From the NCBI GenBank assembly GCA_036346405.1, contig CM070562.1:112988939-113052938 (forward strand): a stretch of 64,000 bases of DNA, read 5' to 3'. This document shows positions 32,245-44,155 of this stretch, one piece after another. The notes under the pieces are model-generated. The model saw nothing but the letters and a program-made list of their open reading frames with translations, had not been told where the DNA came from and made no database searches. This DNA comes from Phyllostachys edulis (taxonomy: Eukaryota; Streptophyta; Magnoliopsida; Poales; Poaceae). The translations under genes were made by a program, and so were the position numbers. Numbering within the stretch: position 1 is the first letter of the stretch; every line of letters starts with the position of its first letter.

Positions 32245-35200
32245 TGTAAGGACCCGGAATATTGGAAATTTATACCGAATTAAGAATCATACTTAAAGCA
32301 TAAGTTTTAATCAAGAACAACCAGTTCTTAATTAAAATTATACTAGAAGCATAATTCTTAACAAGTTACAAATCCAACATTCAGGTTCCCGGATATGTGC
32401 CTCATGTTAGCTCCCAGAATCAGCTGCTAACATACACATATCCTCACAACATTATATCACAAGCATACCCGATTAGAATATGCATACACAGCTAGAATAT
32501 ATATCAGTAAAGTTTTACAGCGGAAACACTTAATATACAAGAAACGGAAGAAGAAATAAGAAAGTAACTTTCCAGTGGAGCGCCACAACCCAAGGGCAAC
32601 TTGACTGGGATTAAAGCCGAAGAACCAACGCAATCGCCTCAACTTGAAATATTAATTAGAACATCTTCACCGCAACAAGTGGACAATTTCCAATTGAGTA
32701 CGGAAGGTACTCAACAAGACTTACATAAACTACTAAAATGAAGTGTTTACTAGAACCTATACAAAGGATTAGAATTGATATATGCATAAGATTAACAATA
32801 GGAAGGTTATAAGGGTTCAATTTTGCATAAAGCAATACAACTTAACCTACCATTGCTAAATTTTCACAAAGCAATTTAATAAATCAATTTGGACTAAAAC
32901 AAGAAGTAAATGAAGAATAATCATAAACAATAACCAATAATGAGATTGTGTTATACCACCAAAGACACCAAGACACATTTAACCATATAACCGAAATTCC
33001 ATCCACCAAATAAAATTGAATGTAAAATCTATACAACGCGCTAATCAAATTCAAGCATTGTCAAGAATCGGGACACGGCTATTCAATAGTTTTAAACCTG
33101 CGCAGGATGTACATCTTTACCCACACGACTTAGTTAGCCCGTAGTCGCCTAGAATAATAGCACACCGCCTTTGGTATGCCGGTAGTAAACTAAGATTTGG
33201 TATTATTCAACAAGTTGACACTATTGAGTTGGATGACCCATGTGAGACTGATCCCGCTTAAACAACGACTGATAGCATATATTCAACCGGGGGCCCACAT
33301 GTTGTACCGGGAATGTCGACCCAATCAATTAAATGCAAACTCGTGTTAACCACACATATTAGACCGCAATGGGGCCTCAAGGTACGTACATGCGATGGAA
33401 CGATCTCGCCTTACCCTTCTAAGAACATCCGATATCAATATAAACTCCACATGGCATACGACACGGCCAAGACTTAAGCATCTATGCCATATGAAATCAA
33501 TACACATGTCCTTACTCTCCTGCTTCCAACTCAATAGTATTAACCCTTTACTTGACCAAACAAGGCCCATACATCGCGTGTGGAAGCACGCTAGCTTGAA
33601 TCATCCAAATTGATGTTCAAATCCTTAATCAATCCGCATAAGACAACCACATTTCCCAATTCTCGCACTACGGCACCACCACTAGCATCCACTTGTCCAG
33701 ATTTGAAATTAGATTAGCAAGAAGGGTTTGAAACTCATTTCTCATTTAAAGAGACTAATAAAGAAACAAATACTGGAAAATTCATTTGTGTTTCCCAGGC
33801 TTGACAAGATAATCTTGCCAAGCACTACCGTTCTAAAGACTGCATGGCTAAGCAATTTCTAGCCTAAGTATTTTAATACAAACAATACCTTAATTTGAGT
33901 GTATGATCAAATTTAAGGTAAGCCACAAGTTATGGGTTGTAACTAGATACTACACATGTCACAAATAATTTTAAGGAATTAGCATGCAATGCTTATCACT
34001 GTATTTTATAAATCTACAGCTCCAAAATTGGGATCAATATGGTGCAGAGAAGATGCTTGCCTTGGCAGAAGTCCACTTGTTCACTCTTGTAGGCGTAAAT
34101 ATTCACTCCGCGCAATTTATAATCTAGAGAGAAAATACGATAGCGAATAAACACCAATAACATCGAGAAATCCAAAATGCTCAAAAATGCATGATAATTA
34201 CATATTAATGAGGTTATTGTTTTAGATGCATTTGGATATAGAATTTTAGTTTAATAGAAGTTCACTTCTTATGGATTTGTTAAAGTTAATTCAATTTCGG
34301 GGTAATCATAATAACTGATGATATCTAGAGTTTAGGTGATATTGTTTTCCTTAATGTAACACCTAGTACTCACAAACACTCTCTAGGTATTCTATGTATA
34401 CATTCACGATGATCATACAACAAAATTAATCCTCTTATATATATTTCTTATCAATTAATCTTCAAAATCTTAGTAAGTTTTCAAAAGAATAGATTATTTC
34501 ATTATCTTATCAATTACAAAGATACTATTCACACAGCAATGGAAAGACAACAGTTTCGTGGGTTTTAGTTTGGCTAGGTTTGTTTTGGTTAATCAAATTA
34601 GTGCTTATTCTTTGGATGATTAGCTTCTGTTAACTTAAAGTCTAAAGCTTAAATGGATTTAAAGGTCACTAGGATTAAAATTTCAGAAATACATTATACC
34701 TACTGCCATTTGGCCAAAGGTTAGACAACAACATTGATTTTAGTTAAGCTCCAATTAGTTGGCTAGTTTAAACACATTAAAAGATTTACCAGTCACTAAT
34801 TTATTAAGCTTCTTAATTTCACTATATTTCGAACTAGAAGGTTGCTTGCTAGGTGATGACCAAAAAGACCAATTAGAATTATTAACGCCTCTAACTACTG
34901 AAGTAACATTGCCATTAGCTTATTAACAAAATTGATTCCTTTTTAACAAGTTGATTTAATGGAGTGATCTACAGAGCTACACACAACATAAAGCATTAAA
35001 TCCTTCTTTACTAGTTACATTTCATAACAGGGTGAGTTAATTGACTTCTGTTAAGGTTCTGAAAATTCAACTTCAAAGTGGATTTTCATATTTAGCTTTC
35101 AGATTTGTGCATTTCTATTAGATAGGTTAAGTGTTCGAAAGACTAGATGAATTGGGAATATTTCTAGTTATTGGATTAACCATGCTATAATCTTACCTAC

Positions 35201-36585
35201 AAAATCAACATCTTTAGATTACTATTCATGCATATATATAATTGCAGTTTTTCAAGATTAAAGTTCTATTAGCTAATCTTCTGTTAATTTAAACTTCCAA
35301 TTTATTGACTTAATTGATATTCACAAAATTAGTTAACAGAAGGAATTAGTAGTATGACAATTGGTTTACTAACAGCTCCTCTGTTCAATTATTTCAACCA
35401 AAGTGCGGTTATAGTTCTTATAATTGACTATTTTACTAAATTAAACATTATTTGCTAATTGCCTTCAGATTACTGTTCAAATACTAAAATACTAATCTAG
35501 GCTTTTACCAACTCAACCTTCCAGTAGCCAATTCAATTATCTATTTACTAATCAAATTTTCAGTGATCAAATAATTAAGCATAACACTTAGTATAAGAGG
35601 ATTAGTCATTTTACTGTCAGTTCAGGCATTCTACAACAGGACAAGTTAGAAGAATTTGTTGATTTATAAGCATAATACTTTTGCTTAAGTTATATCTAAC
35701 CCAAGTAAGGATAATATCTTATTTTTAACCTCAGTTGATACTACTTGCCAAGAATTGAGTTTTAATCTAAAACTTCACCTCGATTTTGAAACTGAGAAAT
35801 AGAGTTGATTACAAAAGAAAAGTTGCATAACATTATAGGATGAGTAAAATAATATTTTTATTTGAGTTTCAGTTATGAGTAAAACTAAAAGACTAACTTA
35901 ACATTTATTGTTACAATTTGACACGATTTAAAGTTCACTTAGAGTCATAGCTTTTAGATTTTAGAAAATCGAAAATAGGATGATTCATGTAGCATAGTCA
36001 GTCGCTTTATGAGAATAATGTTTTCGGTTAAGTTATAGCTAAATAAATAAAACCAAAAGTTTGGCTTATAACTTAACATTAGGTAATACTAATTATCAAA
36101 TTTTTGAAGTTTAATATGGATCTATAGTCTCAAGTTTTGAAAACTGAAAAGGGAATAGATTACAAAAGAATGGTGTATTGAGCTATACATACATAAATAA
36201 AATTCTTTGCTTAAGCTGAGAGTATCTTTAAGTAGGGTAGTAACTTAACCTATCACTTATTAGCACTAGGTGACAAAAATTAGAGATCAAGAGCTTGCTG
36301 TGCATGTTGTCGGATGACTGGCAACAAAACAGTAAAACAGGAATTGAAGACTTATGGTTGATTTCAAAATATTCTAAACCAAAGATCCTTGTTGGAGCTA
36401 AATGTATTCCTCAAAAGAAGGTAATACCGTAATTCAACCCCTGATAGCATAAGTCTTCAAGGATCAACAGAAAGATTTTTGCTACCACCCTTGTCGGTTC
36501 AACTGACAACAAGACGGAGGATCAAACGGTCACCTGGTGGTTCCAATTTTTCAGAGTGAAGGATGAACACAGAGAGGAAAAACAG
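32245..36585 (-). mobile_element. LTR C, Tekay/Del-like, interrupted on its right by element E
   Basis: The left edge TGTAAGGACCCGG (32,245) abuts broken Copia RT. Landmarks in the order of LTR B are GTTAGCTCCCAG (32,407), the GAGTAC hairpin with CAAGACTTAC (32,696-32,724), the CTATTCAATAG block (33,079), TTGGGATCAATATGGTG (34,026) and the candidate exon (34,014-34,123). From 34,140 to 36,585 the sequence is AT-rich, without ORFs, and may be an intron in element orientation. The LTR start (expected TGTAAC-type) is not in the window because E sits at 36,586. Confidence 0.65.
34014..34123 (-). other. Candidate LTR-embedded exon in LTR C
   Basis: On the minus strand TCGTATTTTCTCTCTAG (AG at 34,124-34,125) precedes two bases and then 35 codons to a TAG. 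The frame contains SEQVDFCQGKHLL, close to the LTR B version (SEKVDYQQGKHPL). Same phase as in A, B and X. Confidence 0.5.
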
Positions 36586-38581
36586 TGTGACGACCCACCC
36601 CGTGATGTACCGCAAGACGTCCGGGAGGACCATTTTTATTTTTTTTTTGCGCTGCGAAGTCACCACGGAAGGATGTGGTAGCACCGCATGAAGCTTTACC
36701 GAGGAGGTGCGCCAGACCTCCCAGAGGTCTTATGGACCTCCCGGAGGTCTTGGTCCGCCATCGACCTCCCAGAGGTCTTGAGGACCTCCCGGAGGTCGTG
36801 GCCGCCACCGCTCAGTAGCACCTCCAGCACATCACCAAGAGAGGTCCCGGGACCTCCCAAAGAAATCGTGGGACCTCCTGGTGGTCCCGCCTGTGCATCC
36901 GAGCTAGTCCCAGGACAATCGAGCTAGCTCGCACAAGAACACAAGCCAATACCACAACCACGAGGTCAAACAAAGATGAAGCGCATAAATAGAACTTATA
37001 TAATAGGACCTTATGGTCAAGCTTGTTAACAAGAGGTCTGCCATCGAGGGCTTACAAAACCAACGAGGACTTACAATCAAGCGACAAGGAGCTCTAGGGC
37101 TCAAACACCAAAACACGCAGGCCATCCAACAAGCACCACAGTCGTCGGGTGGAGGACGCCCTAGGCATCTTAGTCGTCAAGAACTCCTCCTCGAAGAGGT
37201 CTCAGACCGCCTCGCACTTGGTCATCCTCATAATGCTTTGACAGGGGCTTAAGCCATGAGTACTTGGAATGTACTCAAGAAGTCACAGGAGCAAAGATGC
37301 AATAATATTCATGCAAGGACTTACCAATGGAGAGTCAGATGGTTAGTTTGGCGCAAAGCCAAGTTTGACAATAATAGCAATAATAGATTGAAAGGCAAGG
37401 TAAAACCATAATACATAATACTTTTGATGTTTTAATAAAGGTGGTGTGAGCACCAACTCACGGCCACAACCAAAAATTGGGGAGGTCTGATCACACCAAA
37501 GGCTGTGTCCTCACCCAAAACCCACCTGAACACCCATTCCAGAGGTCCGAACCAACCTCGACCACTACCCGAGCCAACCTTGACCCTCCGAGCCGCCAAG
37601 GTCTCTTCGAGGCAAAGCCAAAGCATCTCGCGGAAGTGTCCAAAGCACAAGCTTTTGAAACATCTACCCCTTGCACCATTTCACCGAGCATGTCCATGAC
37701 CAAGGACGTGGCTATTCGAATAGATCTTTTACTCGCAGAGGTGTACAACTTACCCACAATCCACGATCTCTCTAGCGGATGGGTTCGGTCACCCTTGCTC
37801 ACTTACTAAGGTGAGCGCCTAGAGAGCGCTGCAAGGCCTTTATAAAGCTTTGAACCCGACTAGGGTGCCCGCTAAGGTTTCGTAATCCTCCAAAGGGTCT
37901 AGAAATCCACGGGGTTATGGGGTGCCCCTCTTGCGCCAACGAATCACACGCCAACCAAAACAGCCCCAAGCCATCTCATTGCTAATTATTCAGCCCAGCA
38001 CCATTCCCATAAAATGATCTTGTGGTTGCACTAATTGGCCCAGCTCAATGCACACAAAGTGAAGTCCTTAATTGTGCTAAGGCAAGACTTCCACAATCCA
38101 AAGGTGCACAAAGACCCACTACTCACTCCCCGCCTTCTTGCCTTAGCAAAACAATTTGTAATCAACCACGCCAAAAGACCACCCAGGTCCCGCACAACAA
38201 TTATTAATGTGATCTCAAGACCACAATCAACACAACTTAGGCATCCCGCCATAGTTGCTTAACAATAGCACCAACCACAGGTTCCATATTTCAATTAGTC
38301 AAGATTATTAATTGATGAGGCATGATTCACAGACCCACGGTTTCTAAAGCAAGGCTAAGCATACAACATACGGTCCCAAAGTTGGCAATAACAAGGAATA
38401 CCAACCAAAATTATCCACCCTAAGGCTCACAAGGTGAACATGACAACATGATGGAGACAAGGTATAAAGGAGGCATAACAGCAAGTAGGTAAGTAACTAT
38501 AGCCCAAACCATTTTCTTATAAACATAGCCATGCATGATAATTTAAACCGAAATACATTTGCAAAACTTGGTTCAAGATGA

Positions 38582-38669
38582 TCAAAAGGAGGCCTGTGGC
38601 TTGCCTTGGTCAAGCAGTGGAGAGCCTTCTGCGGCAAGAGCCGGGTCCAAGATTTCTCGAACTCATGAT
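38582..38669 (-). other. Candidate LTR-embedded exon in LTR D (one-base slip)
   Basis: The minus strand reads GAACGTGTAG, then ATCATGAGTTCGAG; the frame containing LLDQGKPQASF before a TGA is one base out of the phase used by A, B, C and X. Total length 88, against 89 in B, so a single missing base would restore it. Confidence 0.4.
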
Positions 38670-38888
38670 CTACACGTTCACAAGAGAATCAAATAAGCAA
38701 AACCACACTAAGCCAGAGAACAACAAAAGAACCAAAAAGGAACTCAAACCAACTCAGCCAAAAGGAAACCAAGAGGCTTAACACCGCCTCAAAGAGCTCC
38801 TGGGGAGGGTCTTGCGCAAGGAAGAACCGAAAGCAGAGGAGGCAGGAAGGAAGAAATGAGCAAAAGATTAAAAGGCTCGCCTCCTGTG

Positions 38889-38898
38889 CTATATATAG
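38889..38898 (-). promoter_or_regulatory. LTR D TATA box
   Basis: The minus strand reads CTATATATAG, followed by GCACAGGAGG and a pyrimidine-rich leader. Confidence 0.5.
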
Positions 38899-39334
38899 TG
38901 GAGTTGGTGGAGTGCACCAAGAAAAAGGTTCAATGACGTGTAGGCAATCGGGATAACTAGGCGGGGCTTGCCCAAAAGAATTGAATAAAGTACCTCGGAT
39001 GTGATTGCATTTAATGTGACCCGACACCTATTAAATGCGCACAGAGTTCTGAGGCAAGAGCAATAATTACAAGGTGAAGAGGGGCTGGCAAGTGGGGCCA
39101 GTCAAAAAGGGTGCACCACTGGTCAAAGAGGTGGCCCCACCGCAAAAGGGTCATTCTCACAAAGACCATCTGCGAGGTCTGGGCAAGAGGTCCAAGACAC
39201 TCAAAGGGGAAGGTCCTGGACAGGAGGTCCAAGGACTCAAGAAGAGGTCCTGGACAAGAGGTCCTCAAAGCTCACAACGAGGAGGCCCTGACACTCGGAC
39301 CTGCACAAGGGAGGTCTAAGGGTCAAGATTTCAA

Positions 39335-39645
39335 GGGAGGACCTCAACGGTCCGAGATCAAAGGGTACGGGAGGTCTGACGAGTAGATCTCCAAAAGGAG
39401 ATCTAACGGTCCAAGATCTCAAAGGGAGGACCTCAACGGTCCAGATCAAAGGGCGCAGGAGGTCTGACAGTAGATCTCCAAAAGGGAGATCTAACGGTCA
39501 AGATCTCAAGGGAGGACCTCAACGGTCCAGATCAAAGGCGCAGGAGGTCTGGACGAGAAGATCTCCAAAAGGGAGATCTAACGGTCCAAGATCTCAAGGG
39601 AGGACCTCAACGGTCCAGATCAAAGGGCGCAGGAGGTCCCGACCA
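39335..39645. repeat. Tandem repeat of about 88 bp in LTR D
   Basis: Units begin GGAGGACCTCAACGGTCC at about 39,335, 39,425, 39,511 and 39,599 and contain GGAGATCTAACGGTCCAAG. Each unit contains internal inverted halves (AGATCTCC/GGAGATCT). Confidence 0.8.
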
Positions 39646-39799
39646 ACAGAATATTCAAGGTTAGGAGGGTGGTCTTTACAAAAGACCAAAGAAGGCCGAG
39701 GAGGAGGTCTTGGACCTAAGGAGGTCGGAACCTTGATCCCACTAAAGGAGAACACAGACGGCTAAGATCTCCAGAGAGGAGGTCCTAAAGGCCGATCCT

Positions 39800-40338
39800 A
39801 ACAAGGGGAGGCCTGAGCGGCTAGATCTCAACAAGGGGAGGTCTGAGCGGCTAGATCTCAACAAGGGAGGTCCGAGCGGCTAGATCTCAACAAGGGAGGT
39901 CTGAACGGCTAGATCTCAACAAGGGAGGTCTGAAAGGCTAGATCTCAACAAGGGGAGGTCTCGAGCGGCTAGATCTCAACAAGGGAGGTCTCGAGCGGCT
40001 AGATCTCAACAAGGGAGGTCTCGAACGGCTAGATCTCAACAAGGGGAGGTCTGAGCGGCTAGATCTCAACAAGGGAGGTCTCGCGGCTAGATCTCAACAA
40101 GGGAGGTCTGAGCGGCTAGATCTCAACAAGGGAGGTCTGAGCGGCTAGATCTCAACAAGGGAGGTCTGAGCGGCTAGATCTCAACAAGGGGAGGTCTGAA
40201 AGGCTAGATCTCAACAAGGGAGGTCTGAGCTGCTAGATCTCAACAAGGGAGGTCTGAGCGCTAGATCTCAACAAGGGAGGTCTAAGCGCTAGATCTCAAC
40301 AAGGGAGGTCTGAGGCTAGATCTCAACAAGGGAGGTCT
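39800..40338. repeat. Minisatellite in LTR D, about 29-bp unit, 18 copies
   Basis: The unit is AGATCTCAACAAGGGAGGTC followed by TGAGCGGCT. Eighteen copies were counted by the AGATCTCAACAAG core, with variants of 26-31 bases differing mainly by GGG/GGGG and by loss of bases in GAGCGG. Confidence 0.9.
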
Positions 40339-40748
40339 GAAGAAGCAAAACCAAGCGTGGCTTGGGGGGCCAAAGAGGTTTTGAAACACAAACCCAGCCG
40401 GGTCCTTGACAGAAAACCCCAAGCAAGGGAGAGGTTTCAACAGAGGGAGAGGTGAGAGAGGTCTGATCTCAAAGAGATTCAAACCAACAAGGGAAGTTAA
40501 GAGAGAGAAGAGGCGAACCGGGGCACACAGAAGGCTTGGAGAACCACAACCCGAGGGCGGCAAAGACACCACAGAGAGCCACAACCAAAGAAGGAACACC
40601 AACAACGACTTAGTTAAGGTTTGATTAATTCCAATTGAACTCTCTAGATTCAAAAATCTCAGGTTAAGCTTTGGATTCTCAATAAAGCCAAATGGTTGCT
40701 TTTATTTTGAAAACTTGGCAAGGACTTAAAAGAAAACAGGACATTACA

Positions 40749-40770
40749 AACCTTCACCCCTTAAGGGAAT
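40749..40770 (-). other. Element E polypurine tract and pol stop
   Basis: On the minus strand TTAAGGGGTGAAGGTT precedes the LTR start, and the pol frame ends at a TAA overlapping the LTR start. Confidence 0.6.
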
Positions 40771-41330
40771 CTCGACCCCGAGATTCAGGCTGAGCTAGGG
40801 AATAGGTGGGGGAACTCCTTCCTGAGGTCCTCTTCTCGTTCCCATGTTGCCTCGGCCTCGGAGTGGTTGCTCCATTGCACCTTGCATAGCTTGGTGGTCT
40901 TGCTCCTGGTAACTCTCTCGACACGCCCAAAACCTTGATGGGGTGCTCTCTGAAGTGAGGTCTTCTTGGAGGTCCACAGCTTCTAAAGGCATTTGGTCCT
41001 CTGGCATTCGCAAGCATTTCTTCAACTGTGACACATGGAACACATTGTGAACTCCAGCAAGCTGAGGAGGGAGGTCCAACTGGTAGGCTACTTCACCCTT
41101 CTGCAAGGATCGAAAGGGTCCAAGAAATCTTGGAGCAAGCTTCCCACTAACTCTCGACCATTGATACCTTTGAGAGGTGAAACTTTGAGGTAGACCTGGT
41201 CTCCCGGGACAAAAGCTAGGTCTCGACGCCTAACATCTGCATAGCTCTTTTGCCTAGTTTGGGTCGTCTTTAACTTCTCCCTAATTGATCTCACTTGATC
41301 CTCGGCTTCTTTCAAGAGGTCCGGCCAAGA
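40770..41330 (-). pseudogene. pol: Element E integrase C-terminus and chromodomain-side tail
   Basis: At 41,315-41,160 the minus strand shows YADVRRRDLAFVPGDQVYLK and VSPLKG, the GPY/F-side block of chromoviral integrase. At 41,106-40,960 there is EVAYQLDLPPQL, then HNVFHVSQLKKCL, the standard linker ahead of the chromodomain. A frame break lies between them (about 41,110-41,180). A clear chromodomain core is not intact. Confidence 0.8.
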
Positions 41331-42110
41331 ACTTGGCCTTCACCCGATTCTCGTCGAAAGACAAGGAGTCCTACACTTTCTCCCATAAATAGCTTCAAAA
41401 GGGACATTTGGAGACTCGCTTGGTAGTCAAGTTATTATAGGAAAATTCAAGATATGGTAACATCTTGTCCCAACTAGATTGTCTTTCTAGAGCAAGCTCT
41501 CAAAGATGTCCTCAAGGACTTGGTTAACTCTCTGGTTTGGCCATCTGCTTGAGGGTGGTATGTCAGACTAAAGTTGAGGCTCGGTGCCCAAGGCATCATG
41601 TAGCTTTTGCCAAAACTTGGAGGTGAATTGAGATCCTCTGCTTGAGACTATCTTCTTTGGAACACCATGAAGGCACACCACTTTTGCCATGTAGATTTCG
41701 CTAGCTTGTCTCGAGATAAGTAGTCTTCACAGAATAAAGTGAGCCATTTTTGTTAATCTATCCACTATGACCCAAATAGAATCAAAACCAGCCTTGGGTA
41801 CGAGGTAAACCAGTAATAAAATCCATGCCGATCTCTTCCCACTTCCACTCGGGTATGGGTAAGGGCACTAAAAGTCCTCCAGGTCTTTGGTGCACTGCTT
41901 TAACCTTTTGGCAAGTGTCACATTTGGCTACAAAATCTGCTATTTCCTTCTTCATTTTCGGCCACCAGTACAATTCCTTGACATCTTGGTACATTTTTGT
42001 AACTCCTGGATGTATAGAATACAAAGCTTCATGGGCTTCTTTAAGTATTATACCCTTGAGCTCCGTGTTATTGGGCACACAGAGCCTCTTATCAAACCGC
42101 ATCAAGCACC
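41330..42110 (-). pseudogene. pol: Element E integrase
   Basis: At 42,105-41,782 the frame is intact and shows the HHCC zinc domain: HEALYSIHPG, then a WWPKMKKEI block, then CDTCQKVK. The catalytic core start IGMDFITGLP carries the first active-site Asp. From 41,780 to 41,330 the core continues in broken frames. The enzyme would insert the DNA copy; it is inactive as written. Confidence 0.85.
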
Positions 42111-42488
42111 TAGGTCATCTATAGAAAACCTTGCACCTTCCCTTCTCTTATGTTGGTCTTGATCTCTTGGATGCTAGCATCTCCATCTTGGGTCGCCTTG
42201 ATCTGCTTTTTGCAAGGTAGGTTGCACTTCTAGAGTCGCCAAAACCCTTCTTCCACTAACTCAAATCTAAGCTTCAAGAATTCTCATACAAAGTAGATTG
42301 GCTCTCCTTGATCATCAAAGTATTGACATAAACTTTTCGCTCAAAGCATCTGCCACCACATTGGCCTTGCTCAGGTGGTAGTGAATTCCACATTGTAGTC
42401 CTTAATAAGCTCAAGCCACCTTCTCGCCTCAAATTCAAATCGCTTGTGTAAAGATGTACTTTAGGCTTTTGTGGTCGAGTGTAAATTT
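42110..42488 (-). pseudogene. pol: Element E RNase H, downstream half
   Basis: The minus strand from 42,488 reads CEIYT, then after a shift LKY-like and DLNLRREGGLSLL, the tail of the Gypsy RNase H with the pre-integrase linker. The reading joins the part at 47,752-47,880 across the solo LTR. Confidence 0.75.
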
Positions 42489-42493
42489 CACAA
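42489..42493. repeat. Target duplication of the solo X LTR, left copy (CACAA)
   Basis: Compare CACAC at 47,747-47,751. The uninterrupted RNase H reading predicts one copy of CACAC here, so the final A is a change. Confidence 0.7.
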
Positions 42494-43028
42494 TCGTAAC
42501 ATCCCAAATGTATAATTAGGGTTATTCAAGTATAATTCTATGTGTAGAAATTAAAACTTTTTCTCACACCTTGAAAACCCCTAATCTCTCATGTAATTCT
42601 GGTCCAAGAGTTGTGTAATCCAAAAACACAAAGCTCTTGTTGACCAAAAGTCAAACTCATTTTCCAATTATCTTAAATCTTGTGCCGATCATTTGGAAAT
42701 ATTCTTCCTTGGTCCTAAAACTGATGTGGGACCCCTCTGAAAAATATCACAAGTTGTAAAACTTGTTTGGTAAATTTTGGAGGTAAAACAATTCCTTGAA
42801 CAACCTTCATAAATTTCCTGAGAAAAATGCATTGCATAATAACCTCTGGAAATTTTATGCAACGTTAATCTCATTGTCATCAAGCTCCTGTAAAAATTTC
42901 ATGAATTTTGGAGTTGAATTGCTATCCCAAACAATTTTGCAAAGTCTCAGCTGTTAGAAAATTAAACTTAAAACTTGGCACTATTCCTTGGGCTGAGCCG
43001 TATTCAAACCTGGTCAAGCCCAACCCCA

Positions 43029-43830
43029 TCTGACCTCCTCTCCACCTTGATCAGGTCGCAGCCGTTGGATTTACATCCAACCGCCACGACCTCCTCCGCG
43101 TCAACACCGCAAAGACCTCCTCACCTCACTGGTCATAACCGTTGGATCAAAGATCCACGGTCATGACCTCCCCCGTGTTAAATCTCAAAGACCTCCCACC
43201 TTGTTGAGGTCGTAGCCCTTGGATCCAAGATCCATGGCCATGACCTCCCTCACCGTTAAACTAAGCAAACCTCCCATTTGAGCGAGGTCGTGGCCGCTGG
43301 ATCGCATCCAATGCCCACGACCTCCCTGCGTTATCAAGCGCCCAACCTCCCTATCTCATGTTGTGCACCGTGGGATTAAAATCCACTGGCCACGACCTCC
43401 TCCTTGTCTTATGCGATCGATCTCCTCACAAGACGTGAGGTCGTTGCCTTTAGATCTAAATCTAATGGCCATGACCTCCCTTGTGTGTTGCGCAAGCTCA
43501 AGACCTCCTTTGCGCCACGCCATGAGGCTCAGACCTCCCCTGTTTTGATCACCACCGTTGATCAAAATCCAAAGGTCTTGACCTCCCTCGCTTCACGCAA
43601 AGCCTCGACCTCCCTTTGGTTGTGTGCCCTTGGATTTAAATCCAAAGGCCGTGACCTCCCCTCATGTTCTTAAGCTCATGTGCGGTTAAGACCTCACAGA
43701 GGTCCAAGACTGCTGGATGGAGATCCAACGCTTTGGACCTCCCCGTCCCATTTTTCCCACGTGCGCTTACACATTAAGGAAATCGGAGGGCCACGACCTC
43801 CCCATCTCTGATCGTGTGGTGGGACCTCCT
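43029..43830. repeat. Palindrome array in solo X LTR
   Basis: About nine units of the form GGTCRYRGCCSTTGGATC, spacer, GATCCANGGYCATGACC, separated by 30-60 bases, each an imperfect hairpin of about 16-18 pairs. Examples lie at 43,046-43,092, 43,131-43,170, 43,205-43,247 and 43,284-43,324. Confidence 0.85.
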
Positions 43831-44098
43831 CCCACCACTTAAAACATAACGGTTCAAAAATAGGATCCGATGGCGGGACCTCTCCTGTGTTTTATCCAAC
43901 GGCCATAAGGATCTCCCTGTTCTTCTCCTTCCTCGCACGCGCTGCGAGCTCGAGCGATGGAGTTAATGCACGCTTTGCCACTAGGTACCTTTATCACTCT
44001 TTCTCGACCAAGATTTAATGCAGTCACCTTCCGCCTCTCGTCACTCAGTGCAGACCTTGTCAATCTCATGTCCTTGCCACCCCACGGACCAACAGTGG

Positions 44099-44155
44099 GC
44101 TAAGCTCACCATGGAGCTTAGCCCCACTCATAACCTTCACCCCAAAGCTATAAGT
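44099..44155 (+). promoter_or_regulatory. X LTR core promoter: 9-bp palindrome and TATA-like CTATAAGT
   Basis: GCTAAGCTC (44,099-44,107) pairs with GAGCTTAGC (44,114-44,122) around ACCATG. CTATAAGT follows at 44,148-44,155. Both are conserved at 49,981-50,036 and 60,387-60,442. The downstream sequence is pyrimidine-rich and lacks ATG for at least 360 bases. Confidence 0.5.

Larger units (their letters stand above)
36586..40748 (-). mobile_element. LTR D, 3' LTR of element E (4.16 kb)
   Basis: The plus strand runs from TGTGACGACCC (36,586) to GGACATTACA (40,748), so the element-sense LTR starts TGTAATGTCC. It holds AGGTC/GACCTCC palindromes (36,700-36,880), the GAGTAC hairpin (37,258-37,276), the CTATTCGAATAG block (37,712-37,723), the candidate exon (38,582-38,669), a TATA box (38,889-38,898), four copies of an about 88-bp repeat (39,335-39,645) and an 18-copy minisatellite (39,800-40,338). 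No gene frame is convincing. Confidence 0.75.

Noticed and set aside
37446..37460. TGTGAGCACC as the left end of LTR D
   Set aside because: It resembles the complement of the X LTR end, but the GAGTAC hairpin block lies to its left (37,258), and TGTGACGACCC at 36,586 gives the correct landmark order.
39800..40338. CRISPR-like regularly repeated array
   Set aside because: Units are contiguous with no unique spacers, inside a plant LTR; it is a minisatellite.
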